A DNA stretch of 64,000 bases from Nageia nagi (GCA_050084985.1 JBITNC010000001.1:45508001-45572000), one strand, 5' to 3'. Positions 13,741 through 24,187 are shown, counted from the stretch's first letter. The notes: generated by a model not told the origin, from the letters alone. Numbers and translations are program-made.

Positions 13741-14200
13741 GAATATGGAATATGCATTTTGATGGAAAGAAGTCTAAGAATGGAGCTAGCATTGGGGTAG
13801 TTTTAAGATCCCCTTATAATGAAAATAAGAGGTATTCTTTCCATATTACATAGAGTTTTACTAATAATATAGTAGAGTATGAAGCCCTATTCTTAGGGAT
13901 TGAACAAACAACAAAGTTGAGAATTAAATATTTGATTATTTTTGGTGATTCCAAACTAATTATAAATCAAGTGATTGATAAATGTTCTATTAAACATCAT
14001 TATTTAAAAAAATACAAAAATAGAGTGTGAAAATTATTAGAGAGATTTGATGCTCTAAATTTTACTACAATCCCTAGAGATTAGAATAGTGAAGCTAATG
14101 CTTTGACCCATAAAGGATTAATATTTGATCCTACACATCCTTGGCTGAAAAGGAAAGTTATTCAGTTGATTTTCAAACCTTCTGTTCCTAACAATGAATA
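13741..14200 (+). pseudogene. Extra archaeal-type RNase H domain of gypsy, upstream of RT
   Basis: The + frame from about 13745 reads WNMHFDGKKSKNGASIGVVL, then TNNIVEYEAL, then FGDSKLIINQV, then NSEANAL. These are the four conserved blocks of the RVT_3-type RNase H, with the Asp, Glu and Asp of the first three present and the Asp of the last changed to Asn. Stops interrupt it at several points. It lies between the protease and the RT, not after RT-RNase H. Such an upstream position occurs, to my recollection, in one subgroup of plant Tat-like elements. Its role would be RNA-strand removal during reverse transcription. Confidence 0.75.
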
Positions 14201-14289
14201 TTTCTAGAATTTTTTTTGATAATGATGGGGATATTAACTCTTTCTTGGCTACTCAAATATTATTCTCAAACAACCAAGAGTCATTGATT

Positions 14290-15750
14290 GAGGTATGCAA
14301 TGAAGAAGATATTGTATAATTAAAAAATAATACCTTACCCAAAGGTATTATTGCTTTTGAAGATCTCTCTAATAGAGAATATCATACAAAGAAAGATTTT
14401 AGGTTCTCCTAAGAACTTTAAGGAGTTAGAAATAGCTCCCAATAAGGTTCTTAAAGTTGGTATTAAAAACTTATCTGAAGATACTAAGGAGATAGCTAAA
14501 ACGATGAAGAATTTTGCTGGTATCATGGCATGGACCTATTTCAAATTAAAGGTGTATAACAAAGATTTTATTCAACATAACATAGAATTGGTGGAAGGGG
14601 AAAATCATTTTTGATAAAAAAAACTAATGAATCTTAATATTGAAGTGGTTATGCAATAAGAAATTCAAAATTTATTCCAAGAAAGGATCATATATCCCAT
14701 CAAATATTCTACTTGGGTGGCTAATTTGGTTTTAGTTAGGAAGAAAAATAGAGATATCATGATATGTATAGATTTACGAAATATAAATAGACCCTCATTG
14801 AGAGATAATTATCCATGTTAAATGCTATTACAAGATCAAAATGTTTCTATTTTCTTAATGGTTTCTTTGGGTATAACCAGATTTGGCGAAAGATGAGGAT
14901 CAATACAAAATAATATTCACCATAAAATGGAGAATACTTGCTTTTCAATGGATGCCATTTGGCTTTTCCAATGCTAGAGCCACTTTTTAGTAAGTGATGG
15001 ACTATGTATTTAGGAAATTAATTAACAAAAGTGTTTTAGTTTATTTAGATGACATCATTTATTTTTCAAAAAAGAAGAATTATCACTTGCAACATCTTTG
15101 AAATTTTTTTCTAAAGTGTTAAGAATTTGGAATATCATTGAATTCGAAGAAATCCATTTTTGCTATGGATCAAGAAAAGTTGCTAGGTCATTTAATTTCA
15201 AAACATGGATTTTTAATTAATTCAAATTGATTTGAAGAGAGTGGGAGATATATCCAAACTCACCATTCTATCTAATATTAAGAAGCTGCAAGCTCTTTTG
15301 GGTCAAATAAATTTTGTGAGGAGATTCATCGAAGATTGCTTCAGAATTATCTGACCAATAATAGAACTGCTGAAAGATAAATTTCTTTTTAAGTAGACTT
15401 AAGAGAGAATCATGGCTTTTGAATAGATCAAATCATCCATCATGTCCCTTCAATTTTAAAAAATCTAAACTTTTCAAAGGAATTTATTTTGTATGCATAT
15501 GGAGTAGAAAAAAGTATAACAACAATTTTAACTCAAAAAGAAGACAATCATGATGAAAACCCCATAGCTTTCTTTAGCCAAACACTACATGATGCTAAAG
15601 TAAGGTATGGATTCATTGAAAAATAGGTGTTTACAATAATGAAAGCTCTCAACAAATTTAAGCATTACATTTATTAGAATAAAATTTTAGTGCTTACAAT
15701 TCATTTAGATGTTCGAAGTTATATTTTACAAGGTTAAATGGATCAAGGGA
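14290..15750 (+). pseudogene. gypsy reverse transcriptase and RNase H remnant
   Basis: A leader block PKGIIAFEDL lies near 14340. RT reads IYPIKYSTWVANLVLVRKKN at about 14690-14750, followed by RNINRPSLRDNYP. The catalytic box V-Y-L-D-D is intact near 15040, but flanking frames shift several times. RNase H is readable at about 15540-15700 with ENPIAFFSQTLHDAKVRYG. A MDQGRAKWITKILKYDVEI segment at 15738 leads into the integrase frame. The spacing and blocks match gypsy pol. The segment is inactive because of multiple stops and frameshifts. Confidence 0.8.
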
Positions 15751-17110
15751 GAGCCAAATGGATCACAAAGATTCTGAAATATGATGTTGAAATCTATCCT
15801 ACTAAGGTAGTCAAGGGGAGAGTTCTTTGTAAGCAGTTGGCTAAGGATCAAAGATCAGAGCACATTATTATTATTAAAGAAGAAATGCAAGATAATGAAC
15901 TTCTGGAAGAACTAAAAAATTGGCTGACACAATTATGTATATATTTTGATAGTAGTAGGTTACCATATGAACTCAATGCTTCCCAAAGGAGAAGATTTAG
16001 ATTAAATGCACTCAATTATTTTATGAAAGATCATTTTTTTTACAAAAAAAATCATGATGGGATGTTATTAAGATGCATATATCCTAAAAAAATTGCTAAA
16101 GTTATAAAGAAATTCCATTCTACTTTTTTCAAAGGACATTATTCAAGATATACCACTGTATCCAAAATTTTACATGTAGGATATTATTGGCCATCCATGT
16201 ATATTAATTAATTTTAGATTGCAAAAGAATATGAAAAATATCATAGATTTGTAGGAAGGAGAAGAATGGAAGAAATGCCATTACAGCCTCACTGTAGAAG
16301 AACCATTCTAGAAATGGGCCTTAATTTTATTAGCATGATCTATCCAAGGTCATCATTAGGAAATAAGTTCATCTTAATAGTTACATATTATTTCAAAATA
16401 TGGACTAAATTTTATACAACAAAATACCAAGATCAAGATACAATTATCTCTTTGATGAAGATTATCATTACAAGGTTTGGTATTTCATGGACTGTTATAT
16501 CAGATAATGGTATGATATTTTTAGAGACCAAAGTCTCAAAATTTTCTCCCAAGTATAGCATTTACTAGAAGAATTCTTCCAATTATACCCATAGAGTAAT
16601 GGATTAGTTGAATCAATAAATAAAAATCTATTAAGAATCTTGAAGAGGACAGTAGATGACAATTAGAAAGATTCAGATAAAAAGCTTGACCTTACACTAA
16701 GGGCATACTAGAACACTCACAAGTCTTCTCCTTATGTTTTGTTTTATGGGAAAAGAGCAATATGGCCATCTCACATCAAGTTACTTTCCTTACAATTACT
16801 AAACTAATATAAGATGAATGATTCAAACCCATTATAGGTAAGGATGTTTGGTTTGATGTACTTAGATGAACTTCAAGAGAATTCTTACAGAGAAATCCAA
16901 AAAAGAAATAGTGTGGTTAAGAGATGGTTTGAAAAAAAGTATGCTTCTAATATTCATTTTAAACTTGGTGAACTAGTTCTTAAATGGGACGAAGATAGAG
17001 CAAAGCCTAGATGTCACCAAAAGTTTGATTCTCTAAGGTGTGGATCATACATCATTGCAAAAGAAATTTGGAACAATGCATTTGAGTTGGAGGGATTGGA
17101 TGGTCAGATT
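15738..17110 (+). pseudogene. gypsy integrase remnant
   Basis: Three open pieces remain: 15738-16211 (N-terminal zinc region, with KGHYSRYTTVSKILHVGYYWP), 16266-16568 (catalytic core start, with LNFISMIYPRSS and a DNG block) and 16844-17179 (C-terminal domain, with KLGELVLKWDEDRAKPRCHQ and NAFELEGLDGQI). The conserved second His-Cys pair of the zinc finger is missing. The C-terminal piece recurs at 42715-43032 and the core piece at 50986-51186. Downstream of DGQI the frame runs into copia RNase H sequence at 17104-17110, so the last part of the 111-residue open frame is a fusion artefact. Confidence 0.82.
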
Positions 17111-17554
17111 AGATTCTTAGATTCTACTTATGTGTTTAATATTAGATTAGGTGTTATCTCTTGGTATTCCAATAAGTAGCCTACAATCATTCTATCCACC
17201 AAAAAAGCATAATATAGAGTTGTGATTGTTGCAGCCTAAGAAGTGATTTGGCTTAAGTATATTATGAAAGAAATTGGGTAAGAACAAGTTGGCCTATCCT
17301 TGATATTTTTAAATAATTAGTTAGCCATTGATTTTTCCAAGAACCATGTGTTCCATCATAGAATAAAATATGTCAAAGTCCAAGCACATTTCATTAGAGA
17401 GAAAGTTCTGGATGACACCTTGCAACTTTAGTATTTTCCATTGAATAAAAACTTTGTTGATATGTTCACTAAGCCCCTTTTAGACACTCATTTCTACAAG
17501 CTTCAAGAGTATCTCAAAGTGGAAAAGTTTCCCTCAAGGGGGATTGGAGTTTGA
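17104..17554 (+). pseudogene. copia RNase H and pol 3' end, block A
   Basis: The + frame shows the copia RNase H C-terminal half: STYVFNIRLGVISWYSNK, then stops, then EVIWLKYIMKEIG, HRIKYVKVQAHFIREKVL, FVDMFTKPLLDTHFYKLQEYL and a stop at 17552-17554. The same end occurs at 48383-48814 and 56735-57172. Here it is joined directly to gypsy integrase at the hexamer TCAGAT, which both parents carry, so about 5.4 kb present in the 42.5-48.3 kb block is missing. The Gln codons of the family have become stops in several places. Confidence 0.8.
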
Positions 17555-18321
17555 ATTATTGTTGAATTCATTTTTTATGATGACAAATTCATCCCTATAA
17601 GGATTTTTTGTTATTGTATATTATTGATATTTGTGGGTACACTTTTGTATTTAGTTCTCCATTTGTGAAGAACTAATATATGCATGTTGGCATTATTTGG
17701 TCATCCACATGAGATGAACTTGTTTGTACACTTCTTGCATTGTTTAGTTATCCATGTGTGAGGAAATAGTATGTGCATGTTAGCACTATTTAGTTATCCA
17801 TATGTGAGGAACTAGTATGTATATGATTGGATGTATATCCTATTTTTTGATAATTATGATCAAAACATGTGTTTCTTATACAACATGTGACTATGAGTTT
17901 ACTTGGCATCTTTGTGATGACTTACAGTATAAAATTTGATCAATTTATGGATGGCATTATTTGATTCATTTATCTAATGTTGATATGAATGTATGATGCA
18001 TCTAACTGATATTGTGTATGAGCTACTTGTAGCTTGCAGATTTCTTCTTGAGAATGAAGGTTACTTACATTGAGTATGTAGACTCATCATGTCAAATTCT
18101 TATTGAAGACCATTTCTTATACATTGAAACCATTTATGGTTGATAGCTATTGTATTATAAACCATTTGTTAAAATGGTTAAGTAGTTGATCCTTATTTTG
18201 TATCTATTACTTCTCAAGATATAAAGTTCTTATCTTTGATTGTATCTATTATGGAGGAGAACTCTCTCACTTTCTCTCTCTATCTTCTCTACTCTCTACC
18301 CAATATTGTATTAAGGGGGAG
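17555..18321 (+). other. Noncoding tail of the copia family with ~46-bp tandem repeat, block A
   Basis: No gene is seen. At 17650-17835 four diverged units of about 46 bp follow each other, each built on a TTAGTTATCCATGTGTGAGG-like core. A pyrimidine-rich run (CTCTCTCACTTTCTC) lies near 18262-18290. A purine tract TTAAGGGGGAGT closes the stretch at 18311-18322. The same arrangement recurs at 48815-49588 and 57173-57936. Confidence 0.6.
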
Positions 18322-18933
18322 TGGTATAATTTATAATGCATTATTGTTTGATATATAAAATGTAACTCACTTAATTAATTCATCTAAATACTTAAAAGTA
18401 TTTATAAATACCTTTTAGTATTTAAAGAATCAAATAAGTGCAACTTGACCATTCTTACCTCATGAAAAGGTGAGTTAAGGTGGGGTTCTCTCCTATAACT
18501 ATAGGGGTTGGCCTTTTTGTCAACACACTTGAATGGAGTAAAGTTATGCTCATACTTTGTAGATTGATAGGTTGAGAGAGAGAGGTTGTAAGCATTGTAA
18601 GAATCATCTTTGATAAGTAAAGATCTTGAGTTAAAGTGGAGTACTCTCATCCTTGAGAGGAACCACTATACTTTCTTGTGTCACTTTGTAAGGTTTATCT
18701 TAGGTATAGGAGGTTATTCTCCTTTAACAAGTGTTCATGCTATCATTATTTTTAGTGTGCTCTATGGGGCTCATACATCAATGTTACCCATCGTAGGAAA
18801 GTTCCTATTTGCATATAATCAACTTCTCTCTTGTAAATTCTCACGAGTATGTATCTTTCACTTAATCCCTTCTCTTTAGTGCATGCATTCGTTATTTTGC
18901 TATTGTGATCCAATAATATAAATTTGTTATTCA
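18322..18933 (+). repeat. LTR-like stretch of the copia family, block A
   Basis: It follows a purine tract (18311-18322) and is followed within 10 bp by TGGTATTAGA (18944-18953), nine of ten bases matching the tRNA-iMet primer site. Its start is TGGTAT and its end ATTCA. Size is about 610 bp. The same stretch occurs at 49588-50212 and 57936-58564. I could not pair it with a second LTR of the same element, so calling it an LTR rests on flanking signals only. Short open frames inside it on both strands are conserved only because the block was duplicated. Confidence 0.5.
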
Positions 18934-18953
18934 TTGTTAAATATGGTATTAGA

Positions 18954-19459
18954 TTAATTATCATTTCTTATTATTTCTATTATCTTATATTTATTTGCGT
19001 TATATCACTAGGATAATGCATAATCACATGTTAAGTGTTTTACCATAGTTTCTACTTAGGTTATCCTAAGGGTCATTAAAAATATTTCAATAGCTATCTT
19101 AATTCTTTGCATCACTCCATATTTTTGAATGCATACACTTGTTGGAGATGGCAGATCGAAGAATATAATATTAGCTTGAAACAAATTGATCTTCATTATT
19201 ATCGATAACATTAATTTATATACACTAAGATTGGTTATAACTATCCATTTGTTTTATCAATCTAACCACCTAACTTAAATTATGCACCTATAACAAAATG
19301 GAGGATTAATTTATTTTACTAACTCTAAAATATAGAATTAAATAATGTAATAACCTAATGATTCTAACATAGCCCTTATTAGCATAAATAACAAAGTTAT
19401 CAAATCAAATAAAGCATTATTCTTGATATTTCTACATTTATTATAGTATTATACAATCC
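18954..19459. other. AT-rich stretch up to the complete copia element
   Basis: No gene is seen. It matches 50233-50736 and 58585-59094 nearly base for base. The last five bases, AATCC at 19455-19459, are the left target-site duplication of the complete copia element. Confidence 0.7.
19455..19459. repeat. Target-site duplication, left side of complete copia
   Basis: AATCC, exactly repeated at 24710-24714. The two other block copies have this pentamer once (around 50738 and 59090), showing the unoccupied site. Confidence 0.92.
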
Positions 19460-19949
19460 TGAGAGAAATAATGGAGCTTGCTGTCCATGGTTTATTGATG
19501 TCAATATATAGCCTTGGGTTCTCAACAACCGAATCCATAAGGTGTACAAACTTACAAACAAGAAGTTAGAGAATTTACTATTCTCAACAACATTACAACC
19601 ATAGCCAGCTCAGTCCAAGAGAAGTAGCTAAACATGGGATAACAATACTCCAAACATAGCATAAAACATGCCTAATACGATAACAAACAATCCCCTAAAA
19701 TATAAAGATAAAAAAAACAATAACAAGAAAGTTGTTACAAAAACAAACTCATTCTGCCCGCACACTGTCATTTTCTCTAAACAGCGATCTTATAGGATCA
19801 TCACGATCGGTGGAAATCGGTGGCGATCGTAATCAATGACGATTGTCAGCAATCGGTGAGATCGGTGGCGATCAGTGATGATCTCTATCATGGGTGGATT
19901 TATTCCAAAACATTACAAAAACACATATTATGGAGTCAAAAATCCAACA
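19460..19949 (-). repeat. 3' LTR of complete copia
   Basis: On the + strand it begins TGAGAGAAAT and ends ATCCAACA; read in element direction it runs TGTTGG to CTCTCA. It carries a shorter version of the GATCGGTG-type tandem repeat at about 19785-19893. Confidence 0.93.
19785..19893. repeat. GATCGGTG-type short tandem repeat in 3' LTR
   Basis: A run of imperfect 10-12-bp units built on CGATCGGTGG / AATCGGTGAC. In element direction it lies about 60-165 bp from the LTR start, that is in U3. It is GC-richer than the surroundings. Confidence 0.8.
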
Positions 19950-19962
19950 TGCTCCCCCTTGA
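19950..19962 (-). other. Polypurine tract of complete copia
   Basis: On the minus strand AAGGGGGAGCA directly precedes the 3' LTR start TGTTGG. Confidence 0.85.
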
Positions 19963-20002
19963 TGCTGAGGGGACTAACTAGCAAGTCTCTCAGTATCATA
20001 AA

Positions 20003-23000
20003 CTAAGTTTTATTTACCCCTTTGGTAAATAAATCCGCTATATTCTCCTTGGTGTTGATGTGTTCCAAATCAACAATCTTCTTCTCCACCATGTCTCTGA
20101 TGAAATGGTATTTCATATCAAAATGTTTGGACCTGCTGTGATGTACTGGATTGTTTGCAAGTTGAATTGCACTAGCATTATCACAAAACAACTTAGTAGC
20201 ATCTTTTTGTTGCTCACCAAGTTCTTCAAGAATATTTCTCAACCACAATGCTTGGGTGCTTGCACTTGTGATTGCAATGTATTCTACCTCTGTAGAAGAT
20301 AGTGCAACAGTTGTTTGCTTCTTAGAACTCCATGTGATTAGTCCTGATCCAATGTTGAAGCAATTTCCAGAAGTAGACTTTCTATCATCAATATTGCTTC
20401 CCCAATCTGAATCACTATAGCCAACAAGTTTCACCTTGCTTTCTTTGTAGTAATGGATGCCAAAACCAATGGTGCCTTTGATGTACCTCATGATCCTCTT
20501 GGTAGCCTTCATGTGAGTCTCGGTAGGTTCACTCATGTACCTAGAAATAAAAGAAACAGCACATGCAATATCTGGATGAGTATTAGTGAGAAACATAAGA
20601 CTCCCAACCATACTCCTATATGTGGTGACATCTACCCTTTCACTACCATCTTCCTTACTCAATAACTCCCCATGAGCAATTGGAGTAGGAATTGGTTTAC
20701 AATTTTTCATGCCATATTTGGACAACATATCTTTGGCATATTTGGTTTGACAAATAAAAATTTCACTATCATTTTGATACACTTCCATACCTAGGAAATA
20801 ATGCATGAGACCTAGGTCTTTCATATCAAACTCTTTCATCATAGACTCTTTAAACTCTTCATTCATCCTATCATTGCTTCCCATGTAAATCAAATCATAT
20901 ACATACAAGCATACAATCATAATATCATTACATTTTTTTAAATAATAGAGAGTAGGCTCACTCTTGCTTTTCACAAGACCATATTGATGAAAGTATCCAT
21001 CAATCCTTGAGTACCAAGCTCTAGGAGCTTGTTTGAGGCCATACAAGGCCTTCTTCAATTTGTAGACCATGTCCTCTTTGCCTTTGATCTCAAATCCTTG
21101 AGGTTGTTGTACATATACCTCTTCTTGTATGTATCCATTCAAGAATGCACTCTTCACATCAAGGTGATGCACTTTCCATCCTTTTTGGGCAGCCAAGGAT
21201 AGAACCAATCTAATTGTCTCTTGCCTTGCAACGGGTGCAAAAGTCTCCTCATAATCAATGCCATACTTTTGAGTGAAACCTTTTGCCACTAGTCTTGCTT
21301 TGTGTTTTTGAATAGTGCCATTTGCATTATACTTTGTCTTGTAGACCCACTTGGAGCCTACTATCTTCTTTCCTTGTGGAAGCTCAACTAGTTCCCAAGT
21401 ATCATTTTTCTTAATGGAGTCCATCTCCTCTTGCATTGCTTTTATCCACAAATAATTAGTACATGCAATTTCATAACAAGAAGGTTCAACATTAATTATA
21501 CTCATCAAAGCATAATTTACCACATCACCTTTTGATTCACCATCATTGCTATCTCCATACAAGTGCATATTTTGAAGACTATTAACAACACTTTCCATTT
21601 CTTTAGCTTGTGCTCTTGTTATTATTCTACCAAAGTTTTGATCAAGCATTTGTGATGATGGATGATCAATCAAAAATTGCTTATGTTTCTTTATTTTTGC
21701 TTCCTCCAAAGAACCATCACTTGAGGATTTTGAACTTGGTGAAGAACATGGGCTAGAATTGGAAGAACTTACTTGATTGCCATCTTGAGGTTTCTTTGCT
21801 TGCACATTTGGAGAGCCATTATCATTGGAATCACCATACAAATAGTATTTTTGATGACCCCATGCTCCCCCTTCATCAAAAATCACATCTCTAGATATAA
21901 TAAGCTTTTTAGTTTTTGGATTGTACAATCTCCATGCTTTGGTATTTTCACAATACCCAATAAAGATACATGGTTCACTTTTTGCATCAAGCTTTTGCCT
22001 TTTTTCTTTTGGAACATGAGCATAGGCTAAACAACCAAAAACTTTCAAATGTGCAACAGTAGGCTTTTTGCCATACCAAGCTTCATATGGTGTCACTCCA
22101 TCCAAACTAGAGGTAGGACATCTATTCAAGAGATACATGGCTGTCCTAATTGCCTCCCCCCAATATATTTTTGACAAATTCTTAGTTTGGAGCATACTTC
22201 TATCCATATTATTCAAGGTTCTATTCTTTCTTTCAGCCACTCCATTTTGTTGTGGTGTATATGCACTTGTTAATTGCCTTTTAATTCCACAATTATTACA
22301 AAAATTGAAGAATTCATTGGAACAAAATTCACCTCCTCTATCACTTCTTAAACACTTGATTGCATACCCACTTTCATTTTCCACTTTTATTTTGAATTCT
22401 TTGAATTTATCAAATGTCTCATCTTTAGTTTTCAAGAAGTACACCCAACACATTCTTGAAAAATCATCAATGAAAGTGAGGCAGTAGTAGTTCTTACCAA
22501 GACTTTGAGTTTGCATAGGTCCACACAAATCACTATGCACCAATTGTAGGGGATAGGAAGCCCTCCATGCTTGATCTTTTGGAAAGCTTTCTCTTGAATG
22601 CTTTCCCAATACACATCCTTCACAAATCTTCTTTGGATCATCTACTTTTGGAAGCCCATAAACCATCTCTTGAGAAGCCAATGTCTTCAAACTTGAGAAA
22701 TTTAAATGCCCATATCTCAAGTGCCACAACCAATTTTTATTATCAATAGCCACATGTGCAAAATTGGTACCTTGCTCCCCAAATTTGAGAGGGAACAATC
22801 TATTTTTGGTCATTGGAATAGTAGTAACAAGCCTATTCCCACTATCAAAAATCTTGCAAGCATTCTTTGCAAATAAAAGACTATAATTGTGCTCCATCAT
22901 TTGACCAACACTCAAGAGATTATGCTTCAAATTGGGAATATGATAAACATCTTTTACCTCCTTAATACCTTCTTTGGTGTGCACATCCATAGCTCCAATG

Positions 23001-24055
23001 CCTTCAACATGCAAGGCTTTATCATCTCCAAGAGTGATCTTGGATTTATATGAGTTGTTGAATGAAGAAAATAATTCTCCATTACCAGTCATATGATTGC
23101 TACAACCAGTATCAAGAAGCCATGTTTGTCCCATGCTTTGATCAGATTTTCCATATGACAAGAAGAGTGAAGAAGGCTCTCCTTCCTCTCCATAGTTTGC
23201 ACTCTCCTTTGCTTCATTTGCAGCCTTTATTCTACACTCTTTCTCAAAGTGTCCATATTTATGGCAATAGTAACATTGATTGTTACTTTTATCACCTCTT
23301 CCGCTTCCTCTACCTTGAGGACCTTTTCTTCCTCTTCCTCTAAAGGGAGATTTTCCTCTACCTCTTCCATGGCCTTTGGCTTGACCACTAGTTTCACCCT
23401 CTTTGGATGAAAAAGCTTTTTCTTCCATGCCTCCAAGATGTGGAGTTGAAGAAAACCTTTCCTCATGAGACATTAATGATCCTATGAGCTGATCATAGGT
23501 GAGAGTAGATAGATCCTTACTCTCCTCAATCACAATGGAGACTTGGGTCCACTTGGGCAAAAGTGTTCTCAACACCTTTTTGACAATCACCTCATTTTCT
23601 ACTTCTTCTCCAAGGGCTCTCATTTTGTCTACACAAATCTTGGCTCTCAAACAATAGTCTCCAACCTTCTCATCTTCTCTCATCTTGAGATTTTCAAACT
23701 CCATTTTGAGAGTTTGCAACCTCACTTGCTTGACTTGTTTGCTACCTTCATAGCTCTCCTTTAAGACTTTCCAAGCTTCTTGGGCTGAAGTGCAACTTGT
23801 GATTCTTGGATAAATGGATTCATCTAAGGTAGCTTGAATGAAGTACATTGCCATGCTATTCTTCTTTTGTGCCTCCTTCAAGGTTTGCTTTTGGGCAGCT
23901 GGAACTATACTCCAATCAGTAGGTTCATCATAGCCTTCTTCTATGATATCCCAATAGCCTTTTCCAATGAGCAAATGCCTCATTTTGGTAGACCAATAAT
24001 CATAGTTCTCTCCTTTGAATTTTGGAATTGGAACATTCCCATTTGAATTTGCCAT
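20003..24055 (-). CDS. copia Gag-Pol polyprotein, intact frame with altered RT active site
   Basis: One uninterrupted frame runs from 24133 to 20003 (1376 codons). I prefer the Met at 24055 (codon 27), because MANSNG followed by FKGENYDYW is the usual copia Gag start and the 26 preceding residues look like leader. Numbering from 24133: Gag helix 30-230; CCHC knuckle C287-C290-H295-C300; protease DTG 341-343; integrase zinc H471, H476, C504, C507; integrase triad D535, D598, E634 with 35 residues between the last two; RT first Asp D992 in LDVKSAF; RT box at 1077-1080 reads Y-V-Y-D where the family has YVDD; RNase H D1241/D1243, E1282, D1318. The codon for residue 1079 is TAT (20897-20899). The C-terminus ends early at a TAG; in-frame sequence past it looks like the usual last residues. 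It makes capsid and replication enzymes in the cytoplasm, but RT is expected to be inactive. Confidence 0.93.
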   Translation of the reverse strand: MANSNGNVPIPKFKGENYDYWSTKMRHLLIGKGYWDIIEEGYDEPTDWSIVPAAQKQTLKEAQKKNSMAMYFIQATLDESIYPRITSCTSAQEAWKVLKESYEGSKQVKQVRLQTLKMEFENLKMREDEKVGDYCLRAKICVDKMRALGEEVENEVIVKKVLRTLLPKWTQVSIVIEESKDLSTLTYDQLIGSLMSHEERFSSTPHLGGMEEKAFSSKEGETSGQAKGHGRGRGKSPFRGRGRKGPQGRGSGRGDKSNNQCYYCHKYGHFEKECRIKAANEAKESANYGEEGEPSSLFLSYGKSDQSMGQTWLLDTGCSNHMTGNGELFSSFNNSYKSKITLGDDKALHVEGIGAMDVHTKEGIKEVKDVYHIPNLKHNLLSVGQMMEHNYSLLFAKNACKIFDSGNRLVTTIPMTKNRLFPLKFGEQGTNFAHVAIDNKNWLWHLRYGHLNFSSLKTLASQEMVYGLPKVDDPKKICEGCVLGKHSRESFPKDQAWRASYPLQLVHSDLCGPMQTQSLGKNYYCLTFIDDFSRMCWVYFLKTKDETFDKFKEFKIKVENESGYAIKCLRSDRGGEFCSNEFFNFCNNCGIKRQLTSAYTPQQNGVAERKNRTLNNMDRSMLQTKNLSKIYWGEAIRTAMYLLNRCPTSSLDGVTPYEAWYGKKPTVAHLKVFGCLAYAHVPKEKRQKLDAKSEPCIFIGYCENTKAWRLYNPKTKKLIISRDVIFDEGGAWGHQKYYLYGDSNDNGSPNVQAKKPQDGNQVSSSNSSPCSSPSSKSSSDGSLEEAKIKKHKQFLIDHPSSQMLDQNFGRIITRAQAKEMESVVNSLQNMHLYGDSNDGESKGDVVNYALMSIINVEPSCYEIACTNYLWIKAMQEEMDSIKKNDTWELVELPQGKKIVGSKWVYKTKYNANGTIQKHKARLVAKGFTQKYGIDYEETFAPVARQETIRLVLSLAAQKGWKVHHLDVKSAFLNGYIQEEVYVQQPQGFEIKGKEDMVYKLKKALYGLKQAPRAWYSRIDGYFHQYGLVKSKSEPTLYYLKKCNDIMIVCLYVYDLIYMGSNDRMNEEFKESMMKEFDMKDLGLMHYFLGMEVYQNDSEIFICQTKYAKDMLSKYGMKNCKPIPTPIAHGELLSKEDGSERVDVTTYRSMVGSLMFLTNTHPDIACAVSFISRYMSEPTETHMKATKRIMRYIKGTIGFGIHYYKESKVKLVGYSDSDWGSNIDDRKSTSGNCFNIGSGLITWSSKKQTTVALSSTEVEYIAITSASTQALWLRNILEELGEQQKDATKLFCDNASAIQLANNPVHHSRSKHFDMKYHFIRDMVEKKIVDLEHINTKENIADLFTKGVNKT

Positions 24056-24172
24056 TGCTACAATCACAATTGACAATCTTCTTCCAAGAGTTGTTGGATC
24101 CTCCTCAACTGAAGCTTTCAAAACTTCATACAAGTCACCTCACTCACTACTCAATCCCAATAGATTGAACTA

Positions 24173-24184
24173 GCTCTGATACCA
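24173..24184 (-). other. Primer-binding site of complete copia
   Basis: On the minus strand TGGTATCAGAGC, an exact match to the usual plant copia site complementary to the 3' end of initiator tRNA-Met, three bases inside the 5' LTR. Confidence 0.93.
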
Positions 24185-24187
24185 CAA

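Larger units (their letters stand above)
1214..17110 (+). mobile_element. Decayed Ty3/gypsy element (Tat-like, dual RNase H), split by a nested copia
   Basis: Read on the + strand the domain order is gag (1340-2189), the copia insertion (2190-12214), then protease (about 13140-13650), an extra archaeal-type RNase H (13750-14200), reverse transcriptase (about 14640-15340), the element's own RNase H (about 15440-15750) and integrase (15900-17110). The extra RNase H marks the Tat-like group of plant gypsy elements; this is family knowledge. Every domain carries stop codons and frameshifts, so the element is dead. Removing the nested copia rejoins the two flanks in a gag-like frame, which is the main evidence that both halves belong to one element. 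Neither gypsy LTR was located; at 17104-17109 the element ends abruptly against copia sequence. Confidence 0.75.

Noticed and set aside
18402-18964. Short open frames on both strands repeated at 49668-50243 and 58016-58509
   Set aside because: Their recurrence is explained by block duplication of a noncoding LTR-like stretch; frames differ by indels between copies.
23227-23466. Charged open frame in another frame of the copia gag region
   Set aside because: Out-of-frame shadow of the Gly/Arg-rich Gag segment.
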